The position numbers and the translations under genes were made by a program. Under the pieces are notes generated by a model that had not been told where the DNA came from, made no database searches, and saw only the letters and a list, made by a program, of their open reading frames with translations. From the NCBI RefSeq assembly GCF_030814015.1, contig NZ_JAUSUL010000004.1:62001-126000 (forward strand): a stretch of 64,000 bases of DNA. Direction: 5' to 3'. Origin of the DNA: Amorphus orientalis. Lineage in GTDB: Bacteria; Pseudomonadota; Alphaproteobacteria; Rhizobiales; Amorphaceae. Of this stretch, positions 32,765-45,123 are shown one piece after another (the stretch's first letter is position 1; every line of letters begins with the position of its first letter).

Positions 32765-35517
32765 CACTTCTCCTTGTCTTTGTTGTTAGCCGCTGCCTTC
32801 AGCCGGTAGAGCGCGTCGAGCGCCTCGCGCGGGCTCATGTCGTCGGGATGCAGTCCGGCCAGCGTCTCGCGCAGCAGGTCGTGAGCCGGCGCCGGATCGT
32901 GGCGGGCGAGGGTCGCGGAGAACAGCGGCAGGTCGTCGACCAGCTCGGCCCGCTCCGACTTGCGGTCGCTGGCCTCCAGCTGGGCCAGCACGTCGCGCGC
33001 CCGGCCCACCACCGCCTTCGGCAACCCGGCGAGCTTGGCGACCTGGATGCCGTAGGACCGGTCCGCTGCGCCTGCGACCACCTCGTGCAGGAAGACGACG
33101 TCGCCCTTCCACTCCTTCACCCGCATGGTGACGTTGAAGCAGCGGTCGAGCCGGTCGGCGAGCGCGGTCAGCTCGTGATAGTGGGTCGCGAACAGGGAGC
33201 GCGACCGGTTGACCTCGTGCAGGTGCTCGATGGCCGCCCAGGCGATGGAGAGCCCGTCATAGGTGGCGGTGCCGCGCCCGATCTCGTCGAGGATGACCAG
33301 CGCCCGCGGCCCGGCCTGGTTCAGGATCGCGGCGGTCTCCACCATCTCCACCATGAAGGTGGAGCGGCCCCGGGCGAGATCGTCGGCCGCGCCCACCCGG
33401 CTGAACAGCCGGTCGACGACGCCGATCTCGGCCCTCACCGCCGGGACGTAGGCGCCGGCCTGGGCGAGGATCGCGATCAGCGCGTTCTGGCGCAGGAAGG
33501 TCGACTTGCCGCCCATGTTCGGACCGGTGACGAGCACGATCCGGCCGGCATCGCTGCCCTCCGGCGGCCCGAGATCGCAGTCGTTCGCCACGAACGGATC
33601 GGAGGCGGCGGCGGCAAGCGCCTGCTCCACGACCGGATGGCGGCCGCCCTCGATCGAAAAGGTGAGCGAGCGATCCACATGGGGCCGTGCGTAGCGCTGG
33701 TCGGCGGCGAGTTCGGCGAAGGCGGCGGCGACGTCGAGCCGGGCAAGCCCTGCCGCCGCCTGCTTGATCGCGGGACCGGCTTCGACCACCCGGTCGCGCA
33801 GCCGACGGAACATCGCCGTTTCCAGAGCCAGGGCACGATCGGCGGCGCTCGCGATCTTGGCCTCCAGTTCGGCAAGCTCGACCGTGGTGAAGCGCATCGC
33901 GCCGGCCATTGTCTGGCGGTGGCGGAAGCGGGACTCGCCGGTCTGGACTTCGGCCATGAGTTTCTCGGCGTGAAGCGCCGTCACCTCGACGAACCAGCCC
34001 AGCACGGCGTTGTGCTTGATCTTGAGCGACTTGATGCCGGTCTCTTCGGCGTAGGTCGCCTGGAGCGAGGCGATCACGCGGCGGCTCTCGTCGCGGAGCG
34101 TGCGGGCCTCGTCGAGATCCGGCTCGACGCCCGGCCGGACGAATCCGCCGTCGCGCCCGGTGACCGGCAGCTCGTCCTCCAGGACCCGCTCCAACTCGTC
34201 GGCCACGTCCTCCGGCAGATCCGACAGCGCAGCCGCCACCGTCGCCAGTTCCGCCGGCAGGGGCGCGTCGGCGCGCTTCAGGCGCTCCGCCAGCATACAA
34301 GCCGTGCCGAGCCCCTCGCGCAGCGCGCCCAGATCCCGCGGACCGCCGCGATCCAGCGCCAGCCGGGACAGGGCCCGCGGCATGTCCGGCAGGCCGGCGA
34401 GAAGGCCCCGCACCTCGGCCCGCAGCGCATCGTCGTCCAGGAAGGCCGCAACCGCGTCGTGGCGTTCGGAAATGGCGTCCGGATCGGTAAGCGGGCTGGC
34501 GATGCGCTCGCTCAGAAGCCGGCTGCCCGCTCCGGTGATGGTCCGGTCGATGGCGGCGACCAGGGAGCCCTTGCGCTCGCCGGAGAGCGTGCGGACGAGT
34601 TCCAGATTGGCGCGGGTGGCGGGATCGATCGCCATCGCCGCGCCGACCCCGTCGTGGGCCGGCGGGTCCAGCGGCGGGCGCACCCCGATCTGGGTCTTCT
34701 CCACATAGGCGAGTGCGGCGGCCGCGGCCGACAGCTCGGCACGGGAGAAGGACCCGAAGGCCTCGACGGCTGCGACCTGGAAATAGCGGGCGATCCGCTC
34801 GGCGGCGGTGGCGCCATCGAAGAGCGCGCGGGCCACCGGCGTCACCGCCGCGTCGACATAGGAGACAGCGGCCGCGATCTCCGGCTCGTCGGCGGCCTGC
34901 TCAGACAGCACGACCTCCCGCGGATCGATGCGGGCGATCTCGCCCGAGAGCGCCGTGGCCGTCGTCTCGGCAAGGCGGAAGGCGCCGGTGGAGATATCGA
35001 TCCAGGCGAGGCCGTAGACCGCCTCCTCGCCGCCCGGGCCGGCTTTCAGCCGCGCGACCGCGAGCAGGTTGTTGGCGCGCCCGGCATCGAGCAGCGTTTC
35101 CTCGGTCAGCGTGCCCGGCGTGACGAGACGGATCACGTCGCGCTTCACCACCGACTTGGAGCCGCGCTTCTTGGCCTCGGCCGGATCCTCCGTCTGCTCG
35201 CAGACGGCCACCCGATGGCCGAGCGCGATCAGCTTCTGCAGGTAATCGTCGGCGGCATGGACCGGCACGCCGCACATGGGGATGTCGTCGCCGAGGTGCT
35301 TGCCCCGCTTGGTGAGCGTGATGCCGAGCGAGCGCGAGGCTTCGACCGCATCGTCGAAGAAGAGCTCGTAGAAATCCCCCATGCGATAGAACAGCAGGCA
35401 GTCCGGATTGGCCGCCTTGATCTCGATATACTGCTCCATCATCGGCGTCGCCTTGGCGCCGCCGGCGTTCGCACTCGCGTCCATCATCCCTGCCGTTTCA
35501 TGACCCGTCCCGGTCAT
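32764..35517 (-). CDS. mutS: DNA mismatch repair protein MutS
   Basis: MutS recognises mismatches and recruits MutL. The 917-residue protein has the mismatch-binding domain with [15 protein letters not shown] (the Phe-x-Glu reader), a connector, the lever and clamp domains, and the ATPase with [29 protein letters not shown] and [16 protein letters not shown], then [10 protein letters not shown]. Several starts are possible: GTG at 35541, ATG at 35517 and an internal MMDAS; 35517 is a compromise. It diverges from maeB across about 200 bases. Confidence 0.96.
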   Translation of the reverse strand: MTGTGHETAGMMDASANAGGAKATPMMEQYIEIKAANPDCLLFYRMGDFYELFFDDAVEASRSLGITLTKRGKHLGDDIPMCGVPVHAADDYLQKLIALGHRVAVCEQTEDPAEAKKRGSKSVVKRDVIRLVTPGTLTEETLLDAGRANNLLAVARLKAGPGGEEAVYGLAWIDISTGAFRLAETTATALSGEIARIDPREVVLSEQAADEPEIAAAVSYVDAAVTPVARALFDGATAAERIARYFQVAAVEAFGSFSRAELSAAAAALAYVEKTQIGVRPPLDPPAHDGVGAAMAIDPATRANLELVRTLSGERKGSLVAAIDRTITGAGSRLLSERIASPLTDPDAISERHDAVAAFLDDDALRAEVRGLLAGLPDMPRALSRLALDRGGPRDLGALREGLGTACMLAERLKRADAPLPAELATVAAALSDLPEDVADELERVLEDELPVTGRDGGFVRPGVEPDLDEARTLRDESRRVIASLQATYAEETGIKSLKIKHNAVLGWFVEVTALHAEKLMAEVQTGESRFRHRQTMAGAMRFTTVELAELEAKIASAADRALALETAMFRRLRDRVVEAGPAIKQAAAGLARLDVAAAFAELAADQRYARPHVDRSLTFSIEGGRHPVVEQALAAAASDPFVANDCDLGPPEGSDAGRIVLVTGPNMGGKSTFLRQNALIAILAQAGAYVPAVRAEIGVVDRLFSRVGAADDLARGRSTFMVEMVETAAILNQAGPRALVILDEIGRGTATYDGLSIAWAAIEHLHEVNRSRSLFATHYHELTALADRLDRCFNVTMRVKEWKGDVVFLHEVVAGAADRSYGIQVAKLAGLPKAVVGRARDVLAQLEASDRKSERAELVDDLPLFSATLARHDPAPAHDLLRETLAGLHPDDMSPREALDALYRLKAAANNKDKEK

Positions 35518-35718
35518 AGAGCATTTCCCGGCGACTCTCACCGAGTCGCGCGTCCCTCTCCAGCGATTTTCACAGTCCTTTCCGGCATCGCTCCTATTTT
35601 CCGTTCCCGCTTGTGAGGCCCGGACCGCGCAAGTAAGGTCCCGGCTCCTTGCGGAGACGGCCCCGCCGACAAGAGGCCGCTTCGCAGCTTTCGACGGTTT
35701 TCAGGGAAACGCGACCCC

Positions 35719-38001
<2,283 letters not shown>

Positions 38002-38016
38002 GATTTCTTTTGTGTC

Positions 38017-38089
38017 CTCACGCGAAGCGGCGTCGCCGCTTCGCTCCGGACGGGGCGGCCTGACCGGCCGGCGCGCAGTCGCGCGCTGG
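38017..38089 (+). repeat. family C fragment between maeB and trmB
   Basis: CTCACGCGAAGCG, a GGCGGCCTGACCGGCC part and the CCGGCGCGC/GCGCGCTGG stem-loop match the left half of the 170-base direct repeats at 2907 and 4047. The GCGGGAG hairpin half is missing. It fills most of the 114 bases between convergent genes. Confidence 0.7.
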
Positions 38090-38115
38090 TTGCTGATTTC
38101 AGGCGCGGGAGGACC

Positions 38116-38871
38116 TCACACCCGCTCGAAGGTAAGGTACGCTGGCACGCGGCCGGCCTCGATCGCCTTGGCCTCGTAGCGGGTGCCGGGCCAGCCGGGA
38201 TAGGGCTTGCGCCAGTCGTCGGCGGTCTGCGCGGTCCAGCGGAACGCCGGGTGCACCCACAGATGGTTGAGCGTCCACTCGATATAGGACGGGATGTCGC
38301 TCGCGAACCGGAACGTGCCGCCGGGCGTAATCACGCAAGCCAGCCGGTCGAGATTCTCCGGCCCGACGAAGCGGCGCTTCCAGTGGCGCTTCTTCGGCCA
38401 GGGATCGGGATAGAGCAGATCGACGCGCTCGATCGAGGCCTCCGGCAGGAGGTCGAGCACTTCGGCGGCATCGCCGAAATGAAGCCGCACGTTGGTGAGG
38501 CCGCCGGCATCGACCGCGGCCAGCGCCTTGGCCATGCCGTTGACGAACGGCTCGCAGCCGATGAAGCCGACGTTCGGAGCACCTTTGGCTTCATGGATCA
38601 GATGCTCGCCGCCGCCGAAGCCGATCTCCATGCGCACGGCCCGGACAGGGTCCGGGAACAGGCGCGCGGGATCGGCGATCGGACCGTCGAGCGGCACGGC
38701 GAGCGGCGGCAGCACGGTGTCGAACAGCGCCGCCCGCGTGGCGGTCAGCGGATGGCCCTTGCGGCGGCCGAACAGCGTACGCTGCGACCCCTCCGGCCCA
38801 TCCGCGGACCCGGGACCGGAGCGGTCTCCTTGGTGCTGGTCGTCCTTATCGGACGGCGTCGCGCAGGGCAT
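38116..38871 (-). CDS. trmB: tRNA (guanine(46)-N7)-methyltransferase
   Basis: TrmB methylates G46 in the variable loop of tRNA using SAM. The 251-residue protein has [16 protein letters not shown] (SAM loop), [26 protein letters not shown], and [19 protein letters not shown], the family's YPDPWPKxRHxKRR motif. The start at 38871 lies inside the metK gene, a 26-base overlap; the frame stays open further upstream but without family sequence. SAM synthesis and a SAM-using enzyme are thus coupled. Confidence 0.92.
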   Translation of the reverse strand: MPCATPSDKDDQHQGDRSGPGSADGPEGSQRTLFGRRKGHPLTATRAALFDTVLPPLAVPLDGPIADPARLFPDPVRAVRMEIGFGGGEHLIHEAKGAPNVGFIGCEPFVNGMAKALAAVDAGGLTNVRLHFGDAAEVLDLLPEASIERVDLLYPDPWPKKRHWKRRFVGPENLDRLACVITPGGTFRFASDIPSYIEWTLNHLWVHPAFRWTAQTADDWRKPYPGWPGTRYEAKAIEAGRVPAYLTFERV

Positions 38872-40018
38872 GGACGAGATCGATGTTCTCCCAGGAGAAG
38901 CCGCCATCGGCTTCGGCGGCCCGGCCGAAATGGCCATAGGCGGCGGTGCGCGCATAGATCGGCCGGTTGAGGCGGAGATGCTCGCGGATGCCCCGCGGCG
39001 TCAGGTTCATGACCTCGCGGCAGCCCTTCTCCACGGCCGCTTCCGTCACGTTGCCGGTTCCGTGCAGGTCCACATAGACGGCCAGAGGCTCCGAAACGCC
39101 GATCGCGTAGGCTAGCTGGATGGTGCACTTGTCGGCGAGATCCGCGGCGACGACGTTCTTGGCCAGATAGCGCGCGGCATAGGCCGCCGACCGGTCGACC
39201 TTGGTCGGGTCCTTGCCGGAAAAGGCACCACCCCCGTGGGGCGCCGCACCGCCATAGGTGTCGACGATGATCTTGCGCCCGGTCAGGCCGCAGTCGCCGT
39301 CCGGCCCGCCGATGACGAACTTCCCGGTCGGGTTGACGTGCCAGACGGTGTCGCCGTCGATCCAGTCGTCCGGCAGCGTCGCCTTGATGTAAGGCTCGAC
39401 GATGCCGCGCACGTCGGCGGACGTCAGCGACGGATCGAGATGCTGGGTGGACAGCACCACCTGGGTGCAGCGCACCGGCTTGCCGTTCTCGTACTGGATC
39501 GTCACCTGGCTCTTGGCGTCCGGGCCGAGCGCCGGCTCGCGGCCGGACTTGCGGGCATCGGCGAGAGACTTGAGGATCCGGTGGGAATAGTAGATCGGCG
39601 CCGGCATCAGCTCCGGCGTGTCGCGGCAGGCGAAGCCGAACATGATGCCCTGGTCGCCCGCGCCCTCGTCCTTGTTGTCGGACGAATCGACGCCCTGGGC
39701 GATGTCCGCCGACTGGGCGTGAAGCAGTACGTCCACGTCCGCCGTCTCCCAGTGGAAGCCGTCCTGCTCGTAGCCGATGTCGCGGATCGCCATGCGCGCG
39801 AGGTGAGCGATGTAGTCCGGCGTCAGGGTGTCGGGTCCGCGCGTCTCGCCGGCAATCACGACCTGGTTGGTCGTCGCCAGGGTCTCGCAGGCGACACGGG
39901 CCTCGGGCATTTCCGCCAGGAAGGCGTCGACGATGGTGTCGGAGATGCGGTCGCAGACCTTGTCGGGGTGTCCTTCGGAGACGGACTCGCTCGTGAAGAG
40001 ATAGTTCTCGTGCGGCAT
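38846..40018 (-). CDS. metK: S-adenosylmethionine synthetase
   Basis: MetK makes SAM from ATP and methionine. The 390-residue protein has [68 protein letters not shown] and a C-terminal AYGHFGR. The ATG at 40018 gives the standard start. An XRE-type regulator is the next gene upstream, as in other Hyphomicrobiales. The 188-base leader shows no SAM riboswitch that I can recognise. Confidence 0.96.
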   Translation of the reverse strand: MPHENYLFTSESVSEGHPDKVCDRISDTIVDAFLAEMPEARVACETLATTNQVVIAGETRGPDTLTPDYIAHLARMAIRDIGYEQDGFHWETADVDVLLHAQSADIAQGVDSSDNKDEGAGDQGIMFGFACRDTPELMPAPIYYSHRILKSLADARKSGREPALGPDAKSQVTIQYENGKPVRCTQVVLSTQHLDPSLTSADVRGIVEPYIKATLPDDWIDGDTVWHVNPTGKFVIGGPDGDCGLTGRKIIVDTYGGAAPHGGGAFSGKDPTKVDRSAAYAARYLAKNVVAADLADKCTIQLAYAIGVSEPLAVYVDLHGTGNVTEAAVEKGCREVMNLTPRGIREHLRLNRPIYARTAAYGHFGRAAEADGGFSWENIDLVHALRDAVR

Positions 40019-40158
40019 GGCCTGATCCTTGGAGCGACGCGCCGACGCAAGACGGCGCCACTGGATGGAGCCTGGAGAGCTGATTTCGGCCGCGACGGGA
40101 CGCTGAGCGGGTGCTGAAACGCCGCGCCTGGACGCGGATCCCGCCACCAAGCCGCGCT

Positions 40159-40186
40159 ATCTGACAAGGTTGCCGATGCCAGTCAA
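40159..40186 (-). promoter_or_regulatory. weak promoter candidate for metK-trmB
   Basis: On the minus strand TTGACT and CAGATA are separated by 17 bases, about 140 bases upstream of the metK start. The -35 match is good and the -10 match is poor. Confidence 0.25.
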
Positions 40187-40206
40187 GCAGGAGGCACCGA
40201 GCGCGC

Positions 40207-40626
40207 CTATCGGGCGGGCTTCCCGTCCTTGTCGGCAAGCGCCTCGACCAGTTCGATCACACGCCGTCGCACGGTGGCATCGCCGATGCGGACGAACGCC
40301 CTGTTCAGCGACAGGCCCTCCGAGGAGGTGAGGAAATCGGTCACGAATCCGGACGACTGGCTCTCGCCGAAACCGGAAGCCGTGTTGGTGTCTCCGGGTG
40401 CATCTTCGAAGAAGAACGCGACCGGCACCTGGAGCACGCGCGCGATCTCCTGGAGCCGGCTCGCCCCGATCCGGTTCGAGCCCTTTTCGTATTTCTGGAC
40501 CTGCTGGAAAGTGACCCCGAGTTGCTCGCCAAGCCGCTCCTGGCTCATGGACAGCATCATCCGGCGCATCCGAACCCGGCTGCCGACGTGTACATCGACC
40601 GGGTTTGGCGTCTTCTTCGGTGCCAT
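40207..40626 (-). CDS. XRE-family helix-turn-helix regulator
   Basis: This 139-residue protein has an N-terminal HTH_3 domain (VGSRVRMRRMMLSMSQERLGE, LGVTFQQVQKYEKGSNRIGA, ARVLQVPVAFFFE) and a short C-terminal part ending VELVEALADKDGKPAR. AAAGGA precedes the start. The gene lies between lnt and metK in a gene order conserved in Hyphomicrobiales, and it may regulate metK; its target is not shown here. Similar proteins are common as orphan regulators in this group. Confidence 0.9.
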   Translation of the reverse strand: MAPKKTPNPVDVHVGSRVRMRRMMLSMSQERLGEQLGVTFQQVQKYEKGSNRIGASRLQEIARVLQVPVAFFFEDAPGDTNTASGFGESQSSGFVTDFLTSSEGLSLNRAFVRIGDATVRRRVIELVEALADKDGKPAR

Positions 40627-40726
40627 TTACGGGTCCTTTCAAGGCCGCAGGTTCGTCGGCGCGACGGCCGATTTATTCGTCAATTGCCTGCGCGTGCGGG
40701 ATAGTGTGCGTTGTGAGCACTACTCG

Positions 40727-42388
40727 TCAATCATGACCAAAACGGCGCAAATTGACGCTTACGAGACCGACCGCCGCCAGAACCAGCACAACAAGGGCCG
40801 GTCCGTCGCCCAGGCGCGCGTAGACGGTCGCGGCGGTGGATGCCGGCAGCCGCGTGTCGATCGTTCCGGTCGCGCCCAGATCGAGACGCTCGAGAATCCG
40901 CCCGAACGGATCCACGACCACCGAAATGCCCGTATTCGCGGCGCGCACCAGAGGCAGTCCTTCCTCGACGGCCCTGATCCGGGCCTGGCGAAGGTGCTGG
41001 TAGGGTCCGGGGGTGCGCCCGAACCAGGCGTCGTTTGTGAGGTTCAGCAGCCAGTGTGGCCGCTGGCCGGGATCGATGACGGCGCCCGGAAAGATGATCT
41101 CGTAGCAGATCTGGGCGGAGAACGGCGGCACGCCCGGCAACCCCACGGGACCTTGATCGCGGCCCGGCGAAAACCCGCCCGGGAGCTGGGTCAGCTGCTC
41201 GAGACCGAGGCTTTCGAAGGTTTCCTGGAACGGCAGATACTCGCCGAAGGGAACCAGATGGACCTTGTCGTAGACGACACTGACCTCGCCGTCGGGGACC
41301 ACCTGCAGGATGCTGTTGTAGAAGTCCGTGCGCGTGGCATCGGGGCCGGTGCGTTCGTAGCGGGCCGCGCCGGTCAAGAGCCGCCCACCGGTCGGCAGGC
41401 CGGCGCCGATGGCCTCGGCCGCCGCGGAAGCATCGGTCAGGAAGAACGGGATCGCCGATTCCGGCCAGATCACCAGAAGGCCTTCCGGGAGCTCTCCGCC
41501 CCCTCCCCACGGCCGCCTCGACAGATCCAGATAGCTGTCGAACACCTGATCGCGGAAATCCGGGTTCCATTTCAGGGCCTGGTCGATCGACGGCTGCACC
41601 ACGCGGATCGCCTGCTCCGGCTCCGCGTAGGCGACGGGCCCGGCCCGGTCGAGACGCACGGCCCCGAAGATCGCGATCCCCGCCAGAAGCACCAGCGCCG
41701 CTGCGCTCGCCATCATCCCGGACCGCGGCGTGATGCCGGCGCGGCCGAAGAATGCAGCCGGAGCGGCAAAGATCAGAACGGCGAGAAAGGCGAGGCCGTA
41801 GACGCCGACGATCGCGGCCGACTGCATGGTCCAGGCGTGGGCGGCCAGGGCATAGCCGAGCCCGTTCCAGGGAAAGCCGGTGAGCACGTGGCCGCGCAGC
41901 CACTCGCAGGCCGCAAGCCCGACGGCAAGAGCGAGGATACGTGCGGCCCCCGGACGCCAGAGGAGAATCGCAATCGTCGTCCCCAGAGCCGGAAACAGCG
42001 CCAGACCGGCCGGCAGTCCGGCGACGGCGAAGGGCAGCATCCAGGCGAAGGTGTCCGCATCGACCAGAAAGGCACTGCCGATCCACCACAGCCCGGCCAG
42101 AAAATAGCCGAAGCCGAACCACCAGCCGACGGCAGCCGCCATCTGGATCCGACGTGATCGGGTCGGGGCGGCCGCAGCCCCATCCAGGAGCAGAACAAGC
42201 GCCGGCAGCGTCGCGAACAGGACCGGCACGGCATCGACGGGTGGCATCGCGCCCGCCGAGGCGAGCCCTGCAATCCACGCGGCAAGCCAGCGGCGCCAGC
42301 CGGACAGCCTGGAAAGCGCGGTCACCCTCGCCGGCAGCGACCGTCCCCGTTCCGGCCCGGAGGCGGACGCCGCGTCGCCACCGCTCAC
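40727..42388 (-). CDS. lnt: apolipoprotein N-acyltransferase
   Basis: Lnt adds the third acyl chain to outer-membrane lipoproteins at the inner membrane. The 553-residue protein has an N-terminal block of six to seven membrane helices, then a nitrilase domain with the catalytic triad in order: VIWPESAIPFF (Glu), YDKVHLVPFGEYLPF (Lys) and AQICYEIIFPG (Cys). A last helix is at the C-terminus. The GTG start overlaps the corC stop (GTGA). Confidence 0.95.
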   Translation of the reverse strand: MSGGDAASASGPERGRSLPARVTALSRLSGWRRWLAAWIAGLASAGAMPPVDAVPVLFATLPALVLLLDGAAAAPTRSRRIQMAAAVGWWFGFGYFLAGLWWIGSAFLVDADTFAWMLPFAVAGLPAGLALFPALGTTIAILLWRPGAARILALAVGLAACEWLRGHVLTGFPWNGLGYALAAHAWTMQSAAIVGVYGLAFLAVLIFAAPAAFFGRAGITPRSGMMASAAALVLLAGIAIFGAVRLDRAGPVAYAEPEQAIRVVQPSIDQALKWNPDFRDQVFDSYLDLSRRPWGGGGELPEGLLVIWPESAIPFFLTDASAAAEAIGAGLPTGGRLLTGAARYERTGPDATRTDFYNSILQVVPDGEVSVVYDKVHLVPFGEYLPFQETFESLGLEQLTQLPGGFSPGRDQGPVGLPGVPPFSAQICYEIIFPGAVIDPGQRPHWLLNLTNDAWFGRTPGPYQHLRQARIRAVEEGLPLVRAANTGISVVVDPFGRILERLDLGATGTIDTRLPASTAATVYARLGDGPALVVLVLAAVGLVSVNLRRFGHD

Positions 42389-43530
42389 GAGATGGCGGAT
42401 TCTGCGGCCGTCTGCCCGGCTTCGATGCGGCGGCGCGGAACGCGCGCGCTGGCGCGCCTGCGGTAAAGCCGGAGCCGCCGGATCCGACGGGGGTCGGCGT
42501 CGAGAACCTCGAACTCGAAGCCGGGAAGCTCGACCGACGAGATCAGCTCGCCCCTGACGGGGATCCGCCCGGTCAGCGAGAAGACCAGACCGCCGAGCGT
42601 GTCCACATCCTCGCCGAGATCACCGAGCGCGAAATCCTCGCCGATCGCCTCTTCCGCATCGTCGAGAGCGACCCGCGCGTCGGCGACCCAGACGTCTTCG
42701 CTGATCTTGACGATCATCGGATCGTCGGTCTCGTCGTGTTCGTCCTCGATGTCGCCGACCACGGTCTCGACCAGATCCTCGAGCGAGGCCAGTCCGTCGG
42801 TTCCGCCGTATTCGTCGATGATGAGCGCCATCTGGATGCGCGTGGCCTGCATCTTGGCCATCAGATCAGCGACGGGCATCGACGGCGGCACGAACAGGGC
42901 GGGCCGGACGATATCCATGTCGGACAGCGTCATGTCCAGATCGACCTTGCGCAGGTCGAGCCCCGGACCCTCGCCGTTCATGGTGATGGCATGCTCGGAG
43001 ATGAACGCCATCACGTCCTTGATGTGGACGATGCCGATCGGGTCGTCGAGGGTTTCGCGGTAGACCGGCATGCGGGAGTGACCGGCCTTGCGGAAGGTTC
43101 CCAGAAGGTCGCCCAGGCCGATATTTTCGTCGACGGACTCGATATCGGCGCGCGGCACCATCACGTCATCCACGCGGATCTCCCGCAGATGGAGGATGTT
43201 GCGCAGCAGATGGCGTTCTTCGGGGGTGAAGGCCTCGGGATCGTCAGTTTCCTCCGCGAGCGCGGAGGCGAGACTGTCGCGCAGCGAGCCGTTCGCCTTG
43301 AAGCCCACGGCGGTGCGGAGCCTGTCCAGCCACCCTTCCTGGGCGCGTTCCGGCTCCGCGGTCTCTTCGTTCCTGGGCGGAACGGATTGGTCGGTGTCTT
43401 CGGGGCGCGGCTCGGCCGCGCCGGTACTTTGAGGCTCGTCGTTCATTCCCGCTTCGTCCGTCACTCCTTCGTCGGCGCCTTGCGCATCGATACGATCTTC
43501 GGAATCCATCTGTTTCCAGGACATCGTCAT
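42385..43530 (-). CDS. CorC/HlyC-type CBS-domain protein
   Basis: This 381-residue cytoplasmic protein has an acidic N-terminal extension of about 65 residues, the DDVMVPRADIESVDEN start of a CBS pair (about 115-265, with GHSRMPVYRETLDDPIGIVHIKDVM), then the CorC_HlyC transporter-associated domain. The family is tied to magnesium and cobalt efflux. The context ybeY-corC-lnt is widely conserved. Its ATG overlaps the ybeY stop (ATGA). Confidence 0.92.
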   Translation of the reverse strand: MTMSWKQMDSEDRIDAQGADEGVTDEAGMNDEPQSTGAAEPRPEDTDQSVPPRNEETAEPERAQEGWLDRLRTAVGFKANGSLRDSLASALAEETDDPEAFTPEERHLLRNILHLREIRVDDVMVPRADIESVDENIGLGDLLGTFRKAGHSRMPVYRETLDDPIGIVHIKDVMAFISEHAITMNGEGPGLDLRKVDLDMTLSDMDIVRPALFVPPSMPVADLMAKMQATRIQMALIIDEYGGTDGLASLEDLVETVVGDIEDEHDETDDPMIVKISEDVWVADARVALDDAEEAIGEDFALGDLGEDVDTLGGLVFSLTGRIPVRGELISSVELPGFEFEVLDADPRRIRRLRLYRRRASARVPRRRIEAGQTAAESAIS

Positions 43531-44030
43531 GGGGCGTAAGGGTCCGCAATACCAAGACTGGCTAGAGCCGAGCTTTCCACCTGCTCCATCTCCTCCGCTT
43601 CAGCCTCCTCCATATGATCATAGCCCATAATATGGAGAAAGCCGTGCATAACGAGATGGGCAATATGATGGTCCAGCGGCTTGCCTTCCGCATTCGCTTC
43701 CGCGGTGACCGTCTCCAGGGCGAGCACCACGTCCCCCAGATGGGGAGCGCCATCGTCCATTGCATCAGGCGGCGCCGGAAAGGACAGCACGTTGGTGGGC
43801 CTGTCCTTGTCGCGGAACCCGGCGTTCAGCGACTGGACGCGGGCATCGTCGGCGAACAGGACCGCGATCCCCGCCCCTTCCGGGACATCGAGGTCGGCGA
43901 CGGCGCAGGCGGCAGCGACGGCCGCCTCCGATATGCGGACCAGATCCGGCTCGTCGGGCCAGCCGTCGGCTTCGCGGATCACGTCGACGAGAAGACCGGC
44001 CTTACCGGACATCCCGGCCTGCGCAGTCAC
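43527..44030 (-). CDS. ybeY: endoribonuclease YbeY
   Basis: YbeY is a zinc-dependent RNase involved in 16S rRNA maturation and ribosome quality control. The 167-residue protein has NVLSFPAP, then the metal motif HLVMHGFLHIMGYDH, in which three histidines bind zinc, followed by an acidic MEEAEAEEMEQVE tail. It overlaps phoH upstream and corC downstream by ATGA junctions. Confidence 0.95.
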   Translation of the reverse strand: MTAQAGMSGKAGLLVDVIREADGWPDEPDLVRISEAAVAAACAVADLDVPEGAGIAVLFADDARVQSLNAGFRDKDRPTNVLSFPAPPDAMDDGAPHLGDVVLALETVTAEANAEGKPLDHHIAHLVMHGFLHIMGYDHMEEAEAEEMEQVESSALASLGIADPYAP

Positions 44031-45088
44031 GACCCTTCGCGCTCCGCCGCATTGGTCGGCGCGGCCGGGGCCGCCGGCGACAGCGTCTCCGCCCGACGGG
44101 CGATGGAATCCCGGCTGGTGCTGTCGTAGGCGCGCACGATCCGCGCCACCAGTTCGTGCCGGACCACGTCGGCATCGGTGAACCGCACCGTGGAGATGCC
44201 GGGCACGTTGTCCAGCACCGACACCGCTTCCTTCAGCCCGGACACCTGGCCCGGCGGAAGGTCGACCTGGCTCGGATCGCCGGTCACCACCATCTTGGAG
44301 TTCTCGCCGAGCCGGGTCAGGAACATCTTCATCTGCATGGACGTGGTGTTCTGGGCCTCGTCCAGGATCACCACGGCGTTCGACAGCGTGCGGCCGCGCA
44401 TGAAGGCGAGCGGCGCGACCTCGATCATGCCGGACTGCAGTCCGCGCTCGACCTTCTCCGGCGGCATCATCTCGTAGAGCGCGTCGTAGAGCGGCCGGAG
44501 ATAGGGGTCGATCTTCTCGCGCATGTCGCCGGGCAGGAAGCCGAGCCGTTCGCCGGCCTCCACGGCCGGACGCGACAGGATCAGCCGGGCGACGTCGCCG
44601 CGTTCCAGAAGCGTCGCGGCATAGGCCACGGCCAGGAACGTCTTGCCGGTGCCGGCCGGGCCGAGCCCGAACACGAGATCGACCCGATCCATCGCCCGGA
44701 TATAGGCATCCTGGGCGGGCGAGCGGGCCACGACGGTGCGCTTGCGGGTCGACACCTGGGCAAAGGCGAGCCGCCCGTCCTTCTCCAGCGTCGGCAGGCT
44801 GAGCTGGCCTTCCGCCGCCTGCGCCATGCGCAGCGCCCCCTCGATGTCGCCCGGGTGGAGCTCGTGCCCCTTCTTCAGACGCTGATAGAGCGCTTCCAGC
44901 GCGGTGCGGGCGGTTTCGCAGGCGTCATGGGCGCCCTTGATGGTCACCTGGTTGCCGCGCGCCACGGCATCGATGCCGAGGCGCTGCTCGATCAGCGCCA
45001 GGTTCTGGTCGAACTGGCCGAACAAGTCGCCGACCAGTCGGTTGTCGTCGAAGGCGAGGACGATGTGGGTCGTATCCGAAGCCGGCAC
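44027..45088 (-). CDS. phoH: PhoH-family ATPase
   Basis: PhoH-like proteins are cytoplasmic P-loop ATPases associated with RNA metabolism and found next to ybeY. The 353-residue protein has an N-terminal KH-like part (DNQ-ALIEQRLG, RGNQVTIKG), then GLGPAGTGKTFLAVAYA with Walker A Lys149, SRPAVEAGERLGFLPGDM, LSNAVVILDEAQN and VVTGDPSQVDLP. The GTG at 45088 is chosen because a GGAGG lies upstream and the protein then begins at the domain; it is 35 bases from the miaB stop. Confidence 0.93.
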   Translation of the reverse strand: MPASDTTHIVLAFDDNRLVGDLFGQFDQNLALIEQRLGIDAVARGNQVTIKGAHDACETARTALEALYQRLKKGHELHPGDIEGALRMAQAAEGQLSLPTLEKDGRLAFAQVSTRKRTVVARSPAQDAYIRAMDRVDLVFGLGPAGTGKTFLAVAYAATLLERGDVARLILSRPAVEAGERLGFLPGDMREKIDPYLRPLYDALYEMMPPEKVERGLQSGMIEVAPLAFMRGRTLSNAVVILDEAQNTTSMQMKMFLTRLGENSKMVVTGDPSQVDLPPGQVSGLKEAVSVLDNVPGISTVRFTDADVVRHELVARIVRAYDSTSRDSIARRAETLSPAAPAAPTNAAEREGS

Positions 45089-45123
45089 GCTGGGTCGCCC
45101 CTCCTGCGGGCGCTTGCCCGCGG

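Noticed and set aside
32704-35616. A 970-codon open frame antisense to mutS
   Set aside because: It is a shadow of the well-supported mutS gene; no start signal or recognisable domain.
40019-40206. SAM riboswitch in the metK leader
   Set aside because: No recognisable SAM-I or SAM-II core; a covariance-model search would settle it.
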